DNA of 34,046 nucleotides from a bacterium (GCA_013202285.1 JABMRV010000145.1:1-34046), one strand, 5' to 3'. Shown: positions 7,372 to 15,981, numbered from the stretch's first letter. Numbers and translations are program-made. The notes: generated by a model from the sequence alone, not told the origin.

Positions 7372-10300
7372 CTACTTCACCACCGCGATCTTGACTACCC
7401 TTGTCTCAGACTTGTCGTTACCATGTGCTCTGACTATCGCCACATATACTCCCCTGGCTATGTCGGTCAGATCCCATTCGATCTCATGGTCAGATCCTCC
7501 CGCCTGATCGGAGCGATGAAAACTGGTCACCCTTTCACCGAGGATGTCGTATATATCGACGTCCACGGAAGCCGAATAATTAAGGAAATAGCGGATTGCT
7601 GTTTCATCGCGGGCTGGATTGGGCCAATTGTAACATTGACCGTCAGGCATCAGGATTGATGCTTCCCGCGGTGAAAATGACGCTGGAGGCTCCCATATCG
7701 AATTGGAGTGATCGTTATCGCGATACTTCTGCCCCCACCAGACAGTCGCTTCATTGCTGCTGAAATCAAGGTCATAAGCCTGGAAGGTTTCGTCGGTAAT
7801 TATCAGCAGTTCCAGTCCCGGTTCATCGTCAAGCTGGCTGAGATACATCCTGAAATCGTTGTAGCGTGATCTTGGCGCTACCAGAGGAAAGCCCGGAAGA
7901 ATGTGACCGTCCATTGTTAAACCATCGATCCGGTACCAGTAGTCGTATTCGGGTCCGGCTTCAGCGCCGATATAAGACGTAAAACTTGTGCGGAAGATCA
8001 TTTCAAAAGTGCCGTCACCGTCCAGGTCGCAGATAAGCGGCTTACCGATGATTTTCGTCTGCGGATCGGAGAAGCTGTCATCCGCCCTTATGAACAATGG
8101 AAAATTATCCACAACGACGCCATTCGCTTCAAATGCGTCTATTCTGTCCAATTTGGTACTGAGAAATTCATACCTGCCGTCGCCGTCAACATCTACCGGA
8201 AGCAGAGAAGCATAGTAGTCATCTCCAGCACCGATTATCTCGGTGAAGCTTGCTTCGTCGAATGGGTCGTGTACAATGATGAATTTTCCATGACCGGTTA
8301 CCTCGGGAAAATGATAGATAAAATCCTGGTTTCCCGAACCGTCGATGTCAACGAGATGACTAAAATAGTTGAAAGAAGCTTCAGTGTCTGCATATTCGAG
8401 CAGCGTGTCCGTCAGTCTTCCTTGCATCCCCCGCCACAGGATCAGCCTGTCTGCGGCGGCGATAAGAAAACTGTCCGATGTTGCGCTGCCGTATCGATGG
8501 ATCGATTTCAACTCGCCCTCATATCTCAGGATGCCGGTATTAGTCAGTGCGCTGTTATATGAAAGTACTCTGTTGGATGAACTGCCCAGAATAATTACCA
8601 GCAGTACCGCGTTGATAGAACCCTCGCCGCCGAAACAGAACTTCACTCCGTCAAAAGGAACATTTCCATCGATCATTTCGAAGGTTCGCGGGTTGTGATA
8701 GTCAAGTATCGATTCGAGAACCTTGAACTGTATCTGATCGTTACCATGGCTGAGCCAGATGATATCGTCGATATGATCGCTATTAATATCACGAACAGCA
8801 GGATATCCCCATATATAATGATCGGTTACGATCTGACGTAACAATGATCCGTCACCGTCATAGATGTTGATGGTATCACCATTGTTGTCAAATAGCGCGA
8901 ATTCCTGGTCGGATTCATCGTCATCAAAGTTTCCCAACGCAGTGATTACCTGCCCGAGATTATGATAAACCGGGTTCATTGAGTAAGTATTCGATCTTGA
9001 GTAACTGAAGCTCATTATGGTGTCGATACGGGAGAAATTGTTGACGGTAATCCCCGTAACCGCTCCGGAGTTATCGCGGCTGTCGGGATATGACTTGTCA
9101 TTGAAGCTGACCGCTCTGCCCTGATTGGCGGACTGGTGAGCGAAGTTCTTCATGTACCATGCATCCTCGAAAATGCCGTAGTCCGTACCGTAACCGGGCG
9201 TCAGAAAAGGATAATCCCTGCCGATGTCCTGTGCGCCGTCAGCCTCTTCGAGATCGAGCCCTCGATGGTTTTCAATGCTGTTGAACCTGCCGTCATCCAT
9301 AAGGTCGGTCAGGGTCTCATCGACATGCCATATCAGGATGCCGGAACCGGGCGTATCGAAATCGAGGTTGTCGATGCTGACGGGAACACGAAAGCCGGGA
9401 TCCGGATCAACTGTATAGTCGTTATTGAAGATCATGCGGCGGTCGTTATGATCAAGAGCGATCGCTGTCTCGTCAACGCTCGGATCGCGGTGGCGGCATT
9501 CGAGCAGGAAATACTCACGCGAGGATATCCTGATAAGTCCGGCTTCGATAACGGTATCGGGAGCTTCGAAGTTATAGCCCGCGATAGACCAGTCCCCCGG
9601 CGTCAGCTCGGTCGGTGTCAACCAGTCCATATAGGAGCGCGACCAGGCGTCCATCGGTCCGGGTATGGCGCCATAGAAGTTACCGAAGCCGCGATCCATC
9701 ATGCTCCATTTACCGACTACCGCTGAACCGGAATCGCGGTCATAAAGAGCAGGGACTCCAAGCCAGTGACCGAAGAGGAAGACAACAACACCATTCATTG
9801 CAATCTGAACACCATCGTGGGTTTCGGTCTCTGGAAGTATCAACCCTTCAGTAACGTAATGCCTCGTTCCCATGTAATCTACCGGAATACCGTCCGTCAG
9901 ATCGAGATGGAGCCGGAAATCCTTAAGAACCATCCAGGCTGATGGAATATCATGAGGAGTTTCAGTATAGCCGAGATCGAATTCCGTTCCGGCTCCCGCA
10001 TGGAAAATGATGAGCAGGTCGTATTGACCCCAGTCGATGGCTTCATCCTCATCAGCGGACGTAACCGCATCGTAGAACAGGTTTGCCAGACCTCTGTCCA
10101 GCGCCAGCGAATCGCTCTTCCGCGGTGTATTATAATTATACTGCCACATCTTCTTCGGCAGTTGATAGGCAGAGCGGTCGCCGGATGGATAAATGTCCCA
10201 GGTTATATCGAGAGCATTCTTTGACATCTTCCGCCAGTAGAACCTGTTGAATTCGAGCTGATCGTCGAAGTACTGCAAATCGTGTGGGGGGGGATCGAAG

Positions 10301-10563
10301 TAAGAAGTATCATTAGCAGAATAGTCGAAGGTTCCATCACCGGTTGTGGTGGATAGATCATCCTTGACGAACTCAACACGCAGGGCGAGGATATTTACCG
10401 TACCGCTGCGACGGAGCAGAGCATCCCGTGCCTGCGCTGACGGCAGACGCGGGTGAACTACATCGACCGTGCGGATCTGTCTCTGTGCGGATGCCCCGCG
10501 AGTAACCTTCGCCGGAGTAAGGATCGAGATCAGGATGAAACACGGAATCAGGCAGATCGACAT
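7372..10563 (-). CDS. M6-type pseudo-metalloprotease with FG-GAP-like repeats and T9SS sorting domain
   Basis: Secreted protein of 1063 residues counted from the first ATG. The N-terminal part matches M6 (immune inhibitor A-like) proteases: ALRVEF, the DPPPHD..YF..QLE segment, a GILIWHVDE motif and an LGVPALYD segment. The zinc site, normally HEFGH, reads FLFGH at residues 262-266, so the first ligand and the catalytic Glu are lost. Calcium-type repeats follow (DIDGSGNQDF, DVDGDGRYEF, DLDGDGTFEM), and a T9SS sorting domain (WPNPAR..., ending KIAVVK) occupies about residues 975-1063. The ATG has no Shine-Dalgarno and gives a poor signal peptide. An in-frame ATT at 10596 is preceded by AGAGG with 5-base spacing and adds a basic n-region (RFPKLAHR), so it may be the true start. 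It follows porV with no gap if the ATT is used. Confidence 0.82.
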   Translation of the reverse strand: MSICLIPCFILISILTPAKVTRGASAQRQIRTVDVVHPRLPSAQARDALLRRSGTVNILALRVEFVKDDLSTTTGDGTFDYSANDTSYFDPPPHDLQYFDDQLEFNRFYWRKMSKNALDITWDIYPSGDRSAYQLPKKMWQYNYNTPRKSDSLALDRGLANLFYDAVTSADEDEAIDWGQYDLLIIFHAGAGTEFDLGYTETPHDIPSAWMVLKDFRLHLDLTDGIPVDYMGTRHYVTEGLILPETETHDGVQIAMNGVVVFLFGHWLGVPALYDRDSGSAVVGKWSMMDRGFGNFYGAIPGPMDAWSRSYMDWLTPTELTPGDWSIAGYNFEAPDTVIEAGLIRISSREYFLLECRHRDPSVDETAIALDHNDRRMIFNNDYTVDPDPGFRVPVSIDNLDFDTPGSGILIWHVDETLTDLMDDGRFNSIENHRGLDLEEADGAQDIGRDYPFLTPGYGTDYGIFEDAWYMKNFAHQSANQGRAVSFNDKSYPDSRDNSGAVTGITVNNFSRIDTIMSFSYSRSNTYSMNPVYHNLGQVITALGNFDDDESDQEFALFDNNGDTINIYDGDGSLLRQIVTDHYIWGYPAVRDINSDHIDDIIWLSHGNDQIQFKVLESILDYHNPRTFEMIDGNVPFDGVKFCFGGEGSINAVLLVIILGSSSNRVLSYNSALTNTGILRYEGELKSIHRYGSATSDSFLIAAADRLILWRGMQGRLTDTLLEYADTEASFNYFSHLVDIDGSGNQDFIYHFPEVTGHGKFIIVHDPFDEASFTEIIGAGDDYYASLLPVDVDGDGRYEFLSTKLDRIDAFEANGVVVDNFPLFIRADDSFSDPQTKIIGKPLICDLDGDGTFEMIFRTSFTSYIGAEAGPEYDYWYRIDGLTMDGHILPGFPLVAPRSRYNDFRMYLSQLDDEPGLELLIITDETFQAYDLDFSSNEATVWWGQKYRDNDHSNSIWEPPASFSPREASILMPDGQCYNWPNPARDETAIRYFLNYSASVDVDIYDILGERVTSFHRSDQAGGSDHEIEWDLTDIARGVYVAIVRAHGNDKSETRVVKIAVVK

Positions 10564-10604
10564 TCGATGAGCGAGCTTTGGAAACCTGCTGATAATGTAA
10601 ACCT

Positions 10605-11657
10605 CTAAAGCGTGAGGTTCAGTGACAGCCGCATCGTGTTTTTCTGGGTGCTTTCACCGTAGATATAACTGAAGTCGAACCGGTAAGCTGAAACCTTGAA
10701 TGAAGCGCCGTAGGTCATCGGCTTGAGGTCACCTAACTGATCGTTCCAGTAACCCCAGCGGAGCGCAACCATGTCGGAATACCAGTATTCAAATCCCAGG
10801 TTGTAAATCATGTCGATGAAAACCGGTTCATCGGTCCATGCGGTGAAAAGTGCGATGTAGAACGGGTCTGTCTTGTTATCTGAATGCTTGCGCACCAGTA
10901 GCTTGTTCATGTCGTAGGCGATGGTGAATTTGTTAAATTCATCGTCGAGAAGTTTATAAGCAAGCCCGAACTTCAGGTTGGTTGGAATCGGATCAGCCTG
11001 TGCCTGGTCGATATAGGACATTTTCGGACCCATATTAGCCAGATTAGCGCCGAAGGAAACCTGCTTATGCAGCAACGGTTCGGTCATCTTGTACAGCACA
11101 CCGAGATCGACGGCGAAATTAGTGGCAACGCCGCTGCCCTTCTCCTGTCCGGCGCCCACGTCCGACAAGTGGCTGTAAATGAACTTGACATTAAGTCCAA
11201 GTCCAAAATTCTCCGTCACCGTCGCGCCGTAGGAAGCAGTCAATGCCGTTTCATACGTGCTGAAATGCCCTAACGTTCTCCCGAGATCATCGGTGTGGGG
11301 ACTCGATCCGAGGTTGATGAAAACAACGTTGAATCCGAACGTTCCCCAATCCTCCACGAAGTTCGTATAGGAGATAAAATCGTAGTAGAGGTCCGGTAGA
11401 TTGAACTCAGGAAGCCAGTTGGTGTGCATCAAGGTTAGCTCGCGCCGTTCGAGGAACGCCAGACCGGCTGGATTCCACCATGTAGTGGTGGCGTCGTCTG
11501 CTATCGCGACAAAAGCCTCACCCATACCACCGGGTCTTGCGCCCGGAGAAATCAGCAGGAAGATACCTGTCGCTTCGGCGACTCCTGCTTCCGCGCTGCT
11601 GAATGAACCGACGGCTACCAGCAACACAATGAGAATAGTTAAATTTTTGCGAAGCAT
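10605..11657 (-). CDS. porV: PorV/PorQ-family outer-membrane protein (T9SS)
   Basis: Barrel protein of 350 residues with a signal peptide ending near SSAEAG. The mature N-terminus has the PorV/PorQ signature, SPGARPGGMGEAFVAIADDA followed by WWNPAGLAFL, and the rest is alternating beta-strand sequence ending NTMRLSLNLTL. In Porphyromonas, PorV is the outer-membrane shuttle that carries substrates from the T9SS translocon to the PorU attachment complex. Its position immediately downstream of porU (56 bases) supports PorV over a generic family member, though paralogues are common in FCB genomes, so the symbol is a best guess. The ATG at 11657 has a purine-rich AGAGAGGG just upstream. The next gene, an M6-like protein with a sorting domain, is a likely client. 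Confidence 0.83.
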   Translation of the reverse strand: MLRKNLTILIVLLVAVGSFSSAEAGVAEATGIFLLISPGARPGGMGEAFVAIADDATTTWWNPAGLAFLERRELTLMHTNWLPEFNLPDLYYDFISYTNFVEDWGTFGFNVVFINLGSSPHTDDLGRTLGHFSTYETALTASYGATVTENFGLGLNVKFIYSHLSDVGAGQEKGSGVATNFAVDLGVLYKMTEPLLHKQVSFGANLANMGPKMSYIDQAQADPIPTNLKFGLAYKLLDDEFNKFTIAYDMNKLLVRKHSDNKTDPFYIALFTAWTDEPVFIDMIYNLGFEYWYSDMVALRWGYWNDQLGDLKPMTYGASFKVSAYRFDFSYIYGESTQKNTMRLSLNLTL

Positions 11658-11713
11658 AACCCTCTCTTTTGTTTTATTTTGTATTTGATAATTATTTTCG
11701 AGTTTAGATTTTT

Positions 11714-14700
11714 CTATCGAACAACGGCAATTCGCCCTAATCCTTCGGCGCTGCTGCCTCTGTCATCCCAAACTTTGACAGTGTAAAGATAAACTCCGTT
11801 ACCTACCTGTCTGCCGGCTGAATCACGACCGTTCCATTTAGCGTTATGGAAGTACTCTGAAGTGGTTTTCCCGTTGCAGTCCCAAATTTGTCTGCCGCCG
11901 ACGGTAAAGATCTTTATCTCATAATCAACCTGAGGACGAGTCACGATGAAGGAGAATTCCGTTTCAGTTTTGAACGGATTTGGATAGTTTAATATCCTGT
12001 AAACCTCGAGACCGCCGGCACCGGCAGTGACGTTAACGTCTTGTTCGTAAACTGCGAGGTTGTTGAAGCTGTCCCATGCTTGAATCTTGAGGTTGTACAT
12101 ACCCGGTTCGAACGGTCCGATCCGTTTCTCAAGACTTCCGGACTGATGGCTGTCAAGATCATAAAGGAAGAAACCTGTAAGATCACTCGGTTGACCGTCG
12201 TTAATCGATAGGTTGATGCCGTGCCCCAGAGTTCCGGTTAGATTAAGTCCGGAGGCATCATACAGATCTACCATCAGCATCGGTTCGGGACCAACATTGT
12301 CGCCCTCGCGATAAGCCCTGCTTCCGAGAAACACGCTGATGGTTGGGGGATCACTATCTACTGCATCGGAAACCTGATTTGCGTACTTAATAGAATCAAG
12401 GACTATTACGCCGTCTGTTTCATCATTATAGAAATATGCCATCACCCGTCCGAAGTCACTGCCGAGTGTGACGTCGCGCGGTACGACGAATTGACCGCTG
12501 AATATGCCGTTTGCAACACTGAAAAGCCCCCTGTAAACGGTTGGGCCACTCAGATCATAATAAAGGTTAATCGGATCCGAATCCGGTCTGTAAACGACGT
12601 GATGACGTTCAACCTTGGTGTCAAGCAAGAGGAATTCAACTTCTCCGTTGAAGGAGACATCGACTTGTTCGTCATTGTCATGAATTTCGCCCACCACAGT
12701 TGACAGAGCCAGCGGGACGAGTGGAAATTCAATCAGATCCAGCGTATCAATATTTCCCGTCATGCGGGGCGCGCCGATTGCCATTGCCGGATCGCCGAGC
12801 AGGTGATAAGAGGCGCTGTTGATCGGACTGCTGCGATACTGGTGTTTTGCCCTCAGCAGGGCTTCACCGAGTGTCATGCCGTCAGGTTCTTCAAACAGGT
12901 AGCTGAAGAAGTTGCTGGCGAGATTGTAATTTGGTCCCCCGCCGGTCAATCTTGTCGAAGCTATAATCCCAATCGCCCCACGCCCGGCAGCAGCCAATAA
13001 CTGCTCGGGGAAGCTCTGCTGGGCGGGATCATCCCAATACGCCCAGTCGCAGGTGAAGGCAAGGAAAACCGGCAAGCGGCGGGATGGTTCGATGCGATTC
13101 AAATCGCGTGATAGGACAAATACGTGTTCATGTGCCCACAGTGTCGCATTACCGTGCCCCATATAACTGACCAGCAGCGTTCCGGTGTTAATACTCTCAA
13201 TAAGATCATCTGCTGCACCAGGTTTCTCACGTCCCCACTCTCTCTCGTACTCGGTAAGATAGATCTTGTCCCGGTCAAAGAAGGACGGAATACAAGACTC
13301 GCTGAGCAGTTCAGTATTACGGACATGTTCAGCTTCGTAGTTCCATCCGTCGCCGAACTCGTCATCCGCAACGAGTGTAATCCGACTTCGCCAGTGACCG
13401 AATTCCGGTTCATCAGAATAGTTCACAATTTTCTCTACGATGGCATGCATCTCGCGCACGCTGCCTGCGGTCAACCGACCCACCGGAATCTCAGGAAGCG
13501 GGTAACTGTTCTGATCTGTAGAATAAGGTGTAAAATCAACAAACCAATCGTCGGTGCATAGTGAGCTGTTCTCATACGGGGGGAGGAAGTTTTCACTGTT
13601 TGCACGATTGATGTCCCGGTAATTGTAGTCACCATCACCGCAGAGAACAACATAGTCGGGAGGATCTGACCAGTATTCACCGGCGAACATCAACATATTC
13701 CGGATGGCGCCGGGATCTCGCAGACCTCCGGAGAATCTGTTGTATATCTCCGAGAGTCTCACACGTCTTGCATCGAGTGAAGGTTCTCGTCGCGTATAAC
13801 TGTCGAGCAGCGGCTCAACGGCATCCCAGTAATTATCCGGAGTAATCAGGATTATATCAACATCGTTCGACCTCGCGCTCAGCTCGTCAATGTCTGTATC
13901 GGGGCGGAAGTACTCTTCAAATGGAGAGTTAACCGATGCGAAATCAGTAGTAGATGCAAGAACGAAACGCCGCGGTGTGGATTGTGTCTGAGTGACGGTG
14001 AAGCCCGAGGCGCGTTCCAGTCTTACATCGTTATGATTGGTAATGTCAAATATCCAGGGTTCATCAATTGCTGAGATCTCGTAACGGATCACCCCATTGA
14101 AGTTCAGGCTTTCGAAGATTCTTGCCCGGTCAAGACTGCAGTAATATGATAGGTCGAGCCAGTCGAAGTGCGCCTGAGCGTTGCTATGCCTCTGCTCCAG
14201 TGTAAGGATGTTGTAATTATTGTTCAACTGTGACTGGACATCAGTAAATAGTTGGCTTGAAGTATGGTGGGCAAATCCGGGGTAATAACTGCCGAGCGAT
14301 TCTCCGTTCAGAATAACTTCGATTTGAGGGTCGCGCAGAGTTCTAATTATCCTCACCCTCAGGTTCGCCGGTTGGTTGATATCCGGACTCGGCAAGTTGA
14401 AGGTGTAAGAGATTCTCGAAGCGCCGTCGAAGGTGTAGCCGTACCATTCCCTCCCTGAACCGGAAATACCGCCAGGATAGAAGATGAATTTCTCCGGTTC
14501 GAGATAGTAACGGGATATACCGGTTGTAACCGTCCTGTCAGGTAAGATGTCTTCTGTGAATCGATTCATCCGTTTTCCGCCGCCGTTTGGATTGATCTTG
14601 AACCAATAACGGTTGCTGGTCGAGTAATGGTTGACGGCAAATTTCCAGCCGATGTCATCCGGTATCCATTCACCGGCGTCCTGACCATAGAATAGGAACC

Positions 14701-15610
14701 AGTCCCCGGCGTTGAAATTGTCGTCACCGCCATCGTTCATGAAGAGAGCGCTCTCCCTGAGACCGAAAACAGCGGTATCGCCGGGATCGAGGGATAACTC
14801 ACCGCCTCCGTTTCCGTAGATTCTAATATGAGATGCCGTTACACCGTCGGAAGGTAAATCCACACCCCAATTGCGTAAGTCCTCGAATGTAACCTTGTAG
14901 ATGTTTTCTTCTGTCACATCGAAACGATAGAGTGAGCCCTCAAGAGGCCATGTTTCGGTGACAAAGCTCGATGTCGTGTATCTGCCCCACTTGGAGGCTT
15001 GTTCGGTATTGACTACGACCGATTTGACAACCTTGCCAAGTTTAATCGGACGGCTGTTCGGATCGGTTTTATAAGAGCCAAAGTCAACTCTGAAAACGAC
15101 CCGCTTTGCCAATTCGACTGTTGGAGGATTGTTATCGTACCGAACAGGATAGACAGGAATCCGGATGACTTTCAATCCGGATAAAGACCTTACATCCACC
15201 TTTCCGATGACTTCATCGGATTCCGGCATTGAATAGTATCTGAAGTTGTCGGATTCGTCATCCCTGGGATTGTAAACAGGGAGAGATCCTTTCCAGGCTT
15301 CACCGGCTTCACGAGTCAGGAATCGGACTACAGGATTTGATCCGGGTGGAACAGCAACAGTGACGATGTAAATCGGTAATTCCGGCATTCCCGGTGAGAA
15401 AATATGGTCACCGCCTTTGAGAGTCAACCTGATGATATTCTGATCAGCATCGACTGGTCGCAGTGGTTCGGGATGATACTCAACTGTTACCCCGTAGTCA
15501 TTCGCGGTGAGCAGGTTTATACCGCCGGTTGCTGAACTGACGGCGAAGAACAACACCGCAAGAATGACAACCAGGACCGGTAAATGAGTGCTAAGATGTT
15601 TTGGTATCAT
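11714..15610 (-). CDS. porU: T9SS gingipain-fold (C25) signal peptidase PorU-like
   Basis: Protein of 1298 residues. PorU cleaves the C-terminal sorting domain of T9SS cargo at the cell surface and links the cargo to a surface glycolipid. A signal peptide (VLVVILAVLFFAVSSA) precedes a long beta-rich N-terminal region. The C25 caspase-like domain has SYMGHG with the presumed catalytic His at about residue 819 and FTCDWAYWDD with the nucleophile Cys at about 854, at the spacing seen in PorU and gingipains. STRLTGGGPNYNL follows. The protein ends with its own sorting-type domain (NYPNPFKTETEFSF..., ending GRIAVVR). I prefer the ATG at 15610, which has AAGGGA four bases upstream, over a TTG at 15622 directly behind a T-run. 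It heads the block porU-porV-M6-like-peptidase and has a structured leader upstream. Confidence 0.88.
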   Translation of the reverse strand: MIPKHLSTHLPVLVVILAVLFFAVSSATGGINLLTANDYGVTVEYHPEPLRPVDADQNIIRLTLKGGDHIFSPGMPELPIYIVTVAVPPGSNPVVRFLTREAGEAWKGSLPVYNPRDDESDNFRYYSMPESDEVIGKVDVRSLSGLKVIRIPVYPVRYDNNPPTVELAKRVVFRVDFGSYKTDPNSRPIKLGKVVKSVVVNTEQASKWGRYTTSSFVTETWPLEGSLYRFDVTEENIYKVTFEDLRNWGVDLPSDGVTASHIRIYGNGGGELSLDPGDTAVFGLRESALFMNDGGDDNFNAGDWFLFYGQDAGEWIPDDIGWKFAVNHYSTSNRYWFKINPNGGGKRMNRFTEDILPDRTVTTGISRYYLEPEKFIFYPGGISGSGREWYGYTFDGASRISYTFNLPSPDINQPANLRVRIIRTLRDPQIEVILNGESLGSYYPGFAHHTSSQLFTDVQSQLNNNYNILTLEQRHSNAQAHFDWLDLSYYCSLDRARIFESLNFNGVIRYEISAIDEPWIFDITNHNDVRLERASGFTVTQTQSTPRRFVLASTTDFASVNSPFEEYFRPDTDIDELSARSNDVDIILITPDNYWDAVEPLLDSYTRREPSLDARRVRLSEIYNRFSGGLRDPGAIRNMLMFAGEYWSDPPDYVVLCGDGDYNYRDINRANSENFLPPYENSSLCTDDWFVDFTPYSTDQNSYPLPEIPVGRLTAGSVREMHAIVEKIVNYSDEPEFGHWRSRITLVADDEFGDGWNYEAEHVRNTELLSESCIPSFFDRDKIYLTEYEREWGREKPGAADDLIESINTGTLLVSYMGHGNATLWAHEHVFVLSRDLNRIEPSRRLPVFLAFTCDWAYWDDPAQQSFPEQLLAAAGRGAIGIIASTRLTGGGPNYNLASNFFSYLFEEPDGMTLGEALLRAKHQYRSSPINSASYHLLGDPAMAIGAPRMTGNIDTLDLIEFPLVPLALSTVVGEIHDNDEQVDVSFNGEVEFLLLDTKVERHHVVYRPDSDPINLYYDLSGPTVYRGLFSVANGIFSGQFVVPRDVTLGSDFGRVMAYFYNDETDGVIVLDSIKYANQVSDAVDSDPPTISVFLGSRAYREGDNVGPEPMLMVDLYDASGLNLTGTLGHGINLSINDGQPSDLTGFFLYDLDSHQSGSLEKRIGPFEPGMYNLKIQAWDSFNNLAVYEQDVNVTAGAGGLEVYRILNYPNPFKTETEFSFIVTRPQVDYEIKIFTVGGRQIWDCNGKTTSEYFHNAKWNGRDSAGRQVGNGVYLYTVKVWDDRGSSAEGLGRIAVVR

Positions 15611-15619
15611 GGGTCCCTT

Positions 15620-15651
15620 CAAAATAAAAAATCCGGACAGTTGCCCGGATT
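15620..15651 (-). terminator. Intrinsic terminator in the porU leader
   Basis: On the minus strand a 7-bp stem AATCCGG/CCGGATT (15651-15645 with 15636-15630, 8-base loop) is followed directly by TTTTATTTTG, giving a run of six T, an A and four T from the stem end. It ends about 10 bases before the porU ATG at 15610, so the porU Shine-Dalgarno AAGGGA begins at the end of the T-run. Any porU message starting upstream must pass through it. Confidence 0.75.
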
Positions 15652-15778
15652 ATGCAGAGTAATGGGTCAACTGGCTAACGATACAATAGAATCTGTCCAG
15701 AAAACCCTAACAAGTTATGTGGTTACTATCCTCCGATAAGGATTAAAGCGTATGATATAATCATACAATTTACTGATT
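15620..15778 (-). promoter_or_regulatory. Candidate transcription-attenuation leader of porU
   Basis: A non-coding stretch of about 160 bases between the predicted transcription start and the terminator. In order on the minus strand it contains: hairpin GTATGAT-TAT-ATCATAC (15766-15750); a helix GGGT-TTT-CTGG (15707-15697) pairing with CCAG-TTG-ACCC (15674-15664), with a symmetric internal loop; and the terminator. TCTGGACAG (15701-15693) can instead pair over nine bases (one G-U) with CTGTCCGGA (15640-15632), which would break both the helix and the terminator. This is the layout of anti-antiterminator, antiterminator and terminator. I recognise no known riboswitch or T-box motif. It could also be a free small RNA. 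The structures are seen by eye; regulation is inferred. Confidence 0.55.
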
Positions 15779-15784
15779 ATGTCG

Positions 15785-15813
15785 AAGATAAAGTAATATT
15801 TCTCGAATGTCAA
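15785..15813 (-). promoter_or_regulatory. Sigma70-type promoter for the porU leader
   Basis: Minus-strand TTGACA (15813-15808), a 17-base spacer, and TATCTT (15790-15785). The -35 is a perfect consensus match, the -10 matches four of six, and the spacing is ideal. It starts four bases after the stop codon of the Trm112-like gene. The predicted transcript start is about 15778. The promoter rules of this lineage are unknown, so the call rests on the Escherichia coli-type consensus. Confidence 0.6.
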
Positions 15814-15816
15814 GTG

Positions 15817-15981
15817 TTAAAACGATTCTGCTTCATCAATTAACATATTTGGTATGTCATTTTCAACCTTATATTTCAGTCTGCACGCCTGGCATGAAAG
15901 GATATTCTTTTCGGAATCGTATTCAAGCTTGCCTTTACACTTGGGGCAGGCGAGGATTTCTAAAAGCTTCTGATCAAGCAT
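15817..15981 (-). CDS. Trm112/YcaR-family small zinc-ribbon protein
   Basis: A 54-residue gene that is easily missed because of its size. The protein begins MLDQKLLEILACPKC, the characteristic start of the bacterial Trm112-like (UPF0434/YcaR) family. It carries two cysteine pairs, Cys12/Cys15 and Cys30/Cys33, expected to hold one zinc, and the typical NDIPNMLIDEA stretch near the C-terminus. Eukaryotic and archaeal Trm112 is an activating partner of several methyltransferases; the bacterial role is less clear. The ATG at 15981 is preceded by GGGAG with a 6-base spacing, an excellent ribosome binding site. It is 160 bases downstream of the thioesterase gene, and its stop codon lies directly before the porU promoter. 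Confidence 0.88.
   Translation of the reverse strand: MLDQKLLEILACPKCKGKLEYDSEKNILSCQACRLKYKVENDIPNMLIDEAESF

Noticed and set aside
15675-15713. A 12-codon TTG-initiated reading frame in the porU leader as a leader peptide
   Set aside because: The only strong Shine-Dalgarno (GGAGG) is about 16 bases before the TTG, too far. There is no run of one amino acid codon as in amino-acid attenuators.
15620-15813. 6S RNA, tmRNA, T-box or known riboswitch in the porU leader
   Set aside because: The long single hairpin of 6S RNA, the tRNA-like ends of tmRNA and the T-box consensus were not found; no known riboswitch core was recognised by eye.
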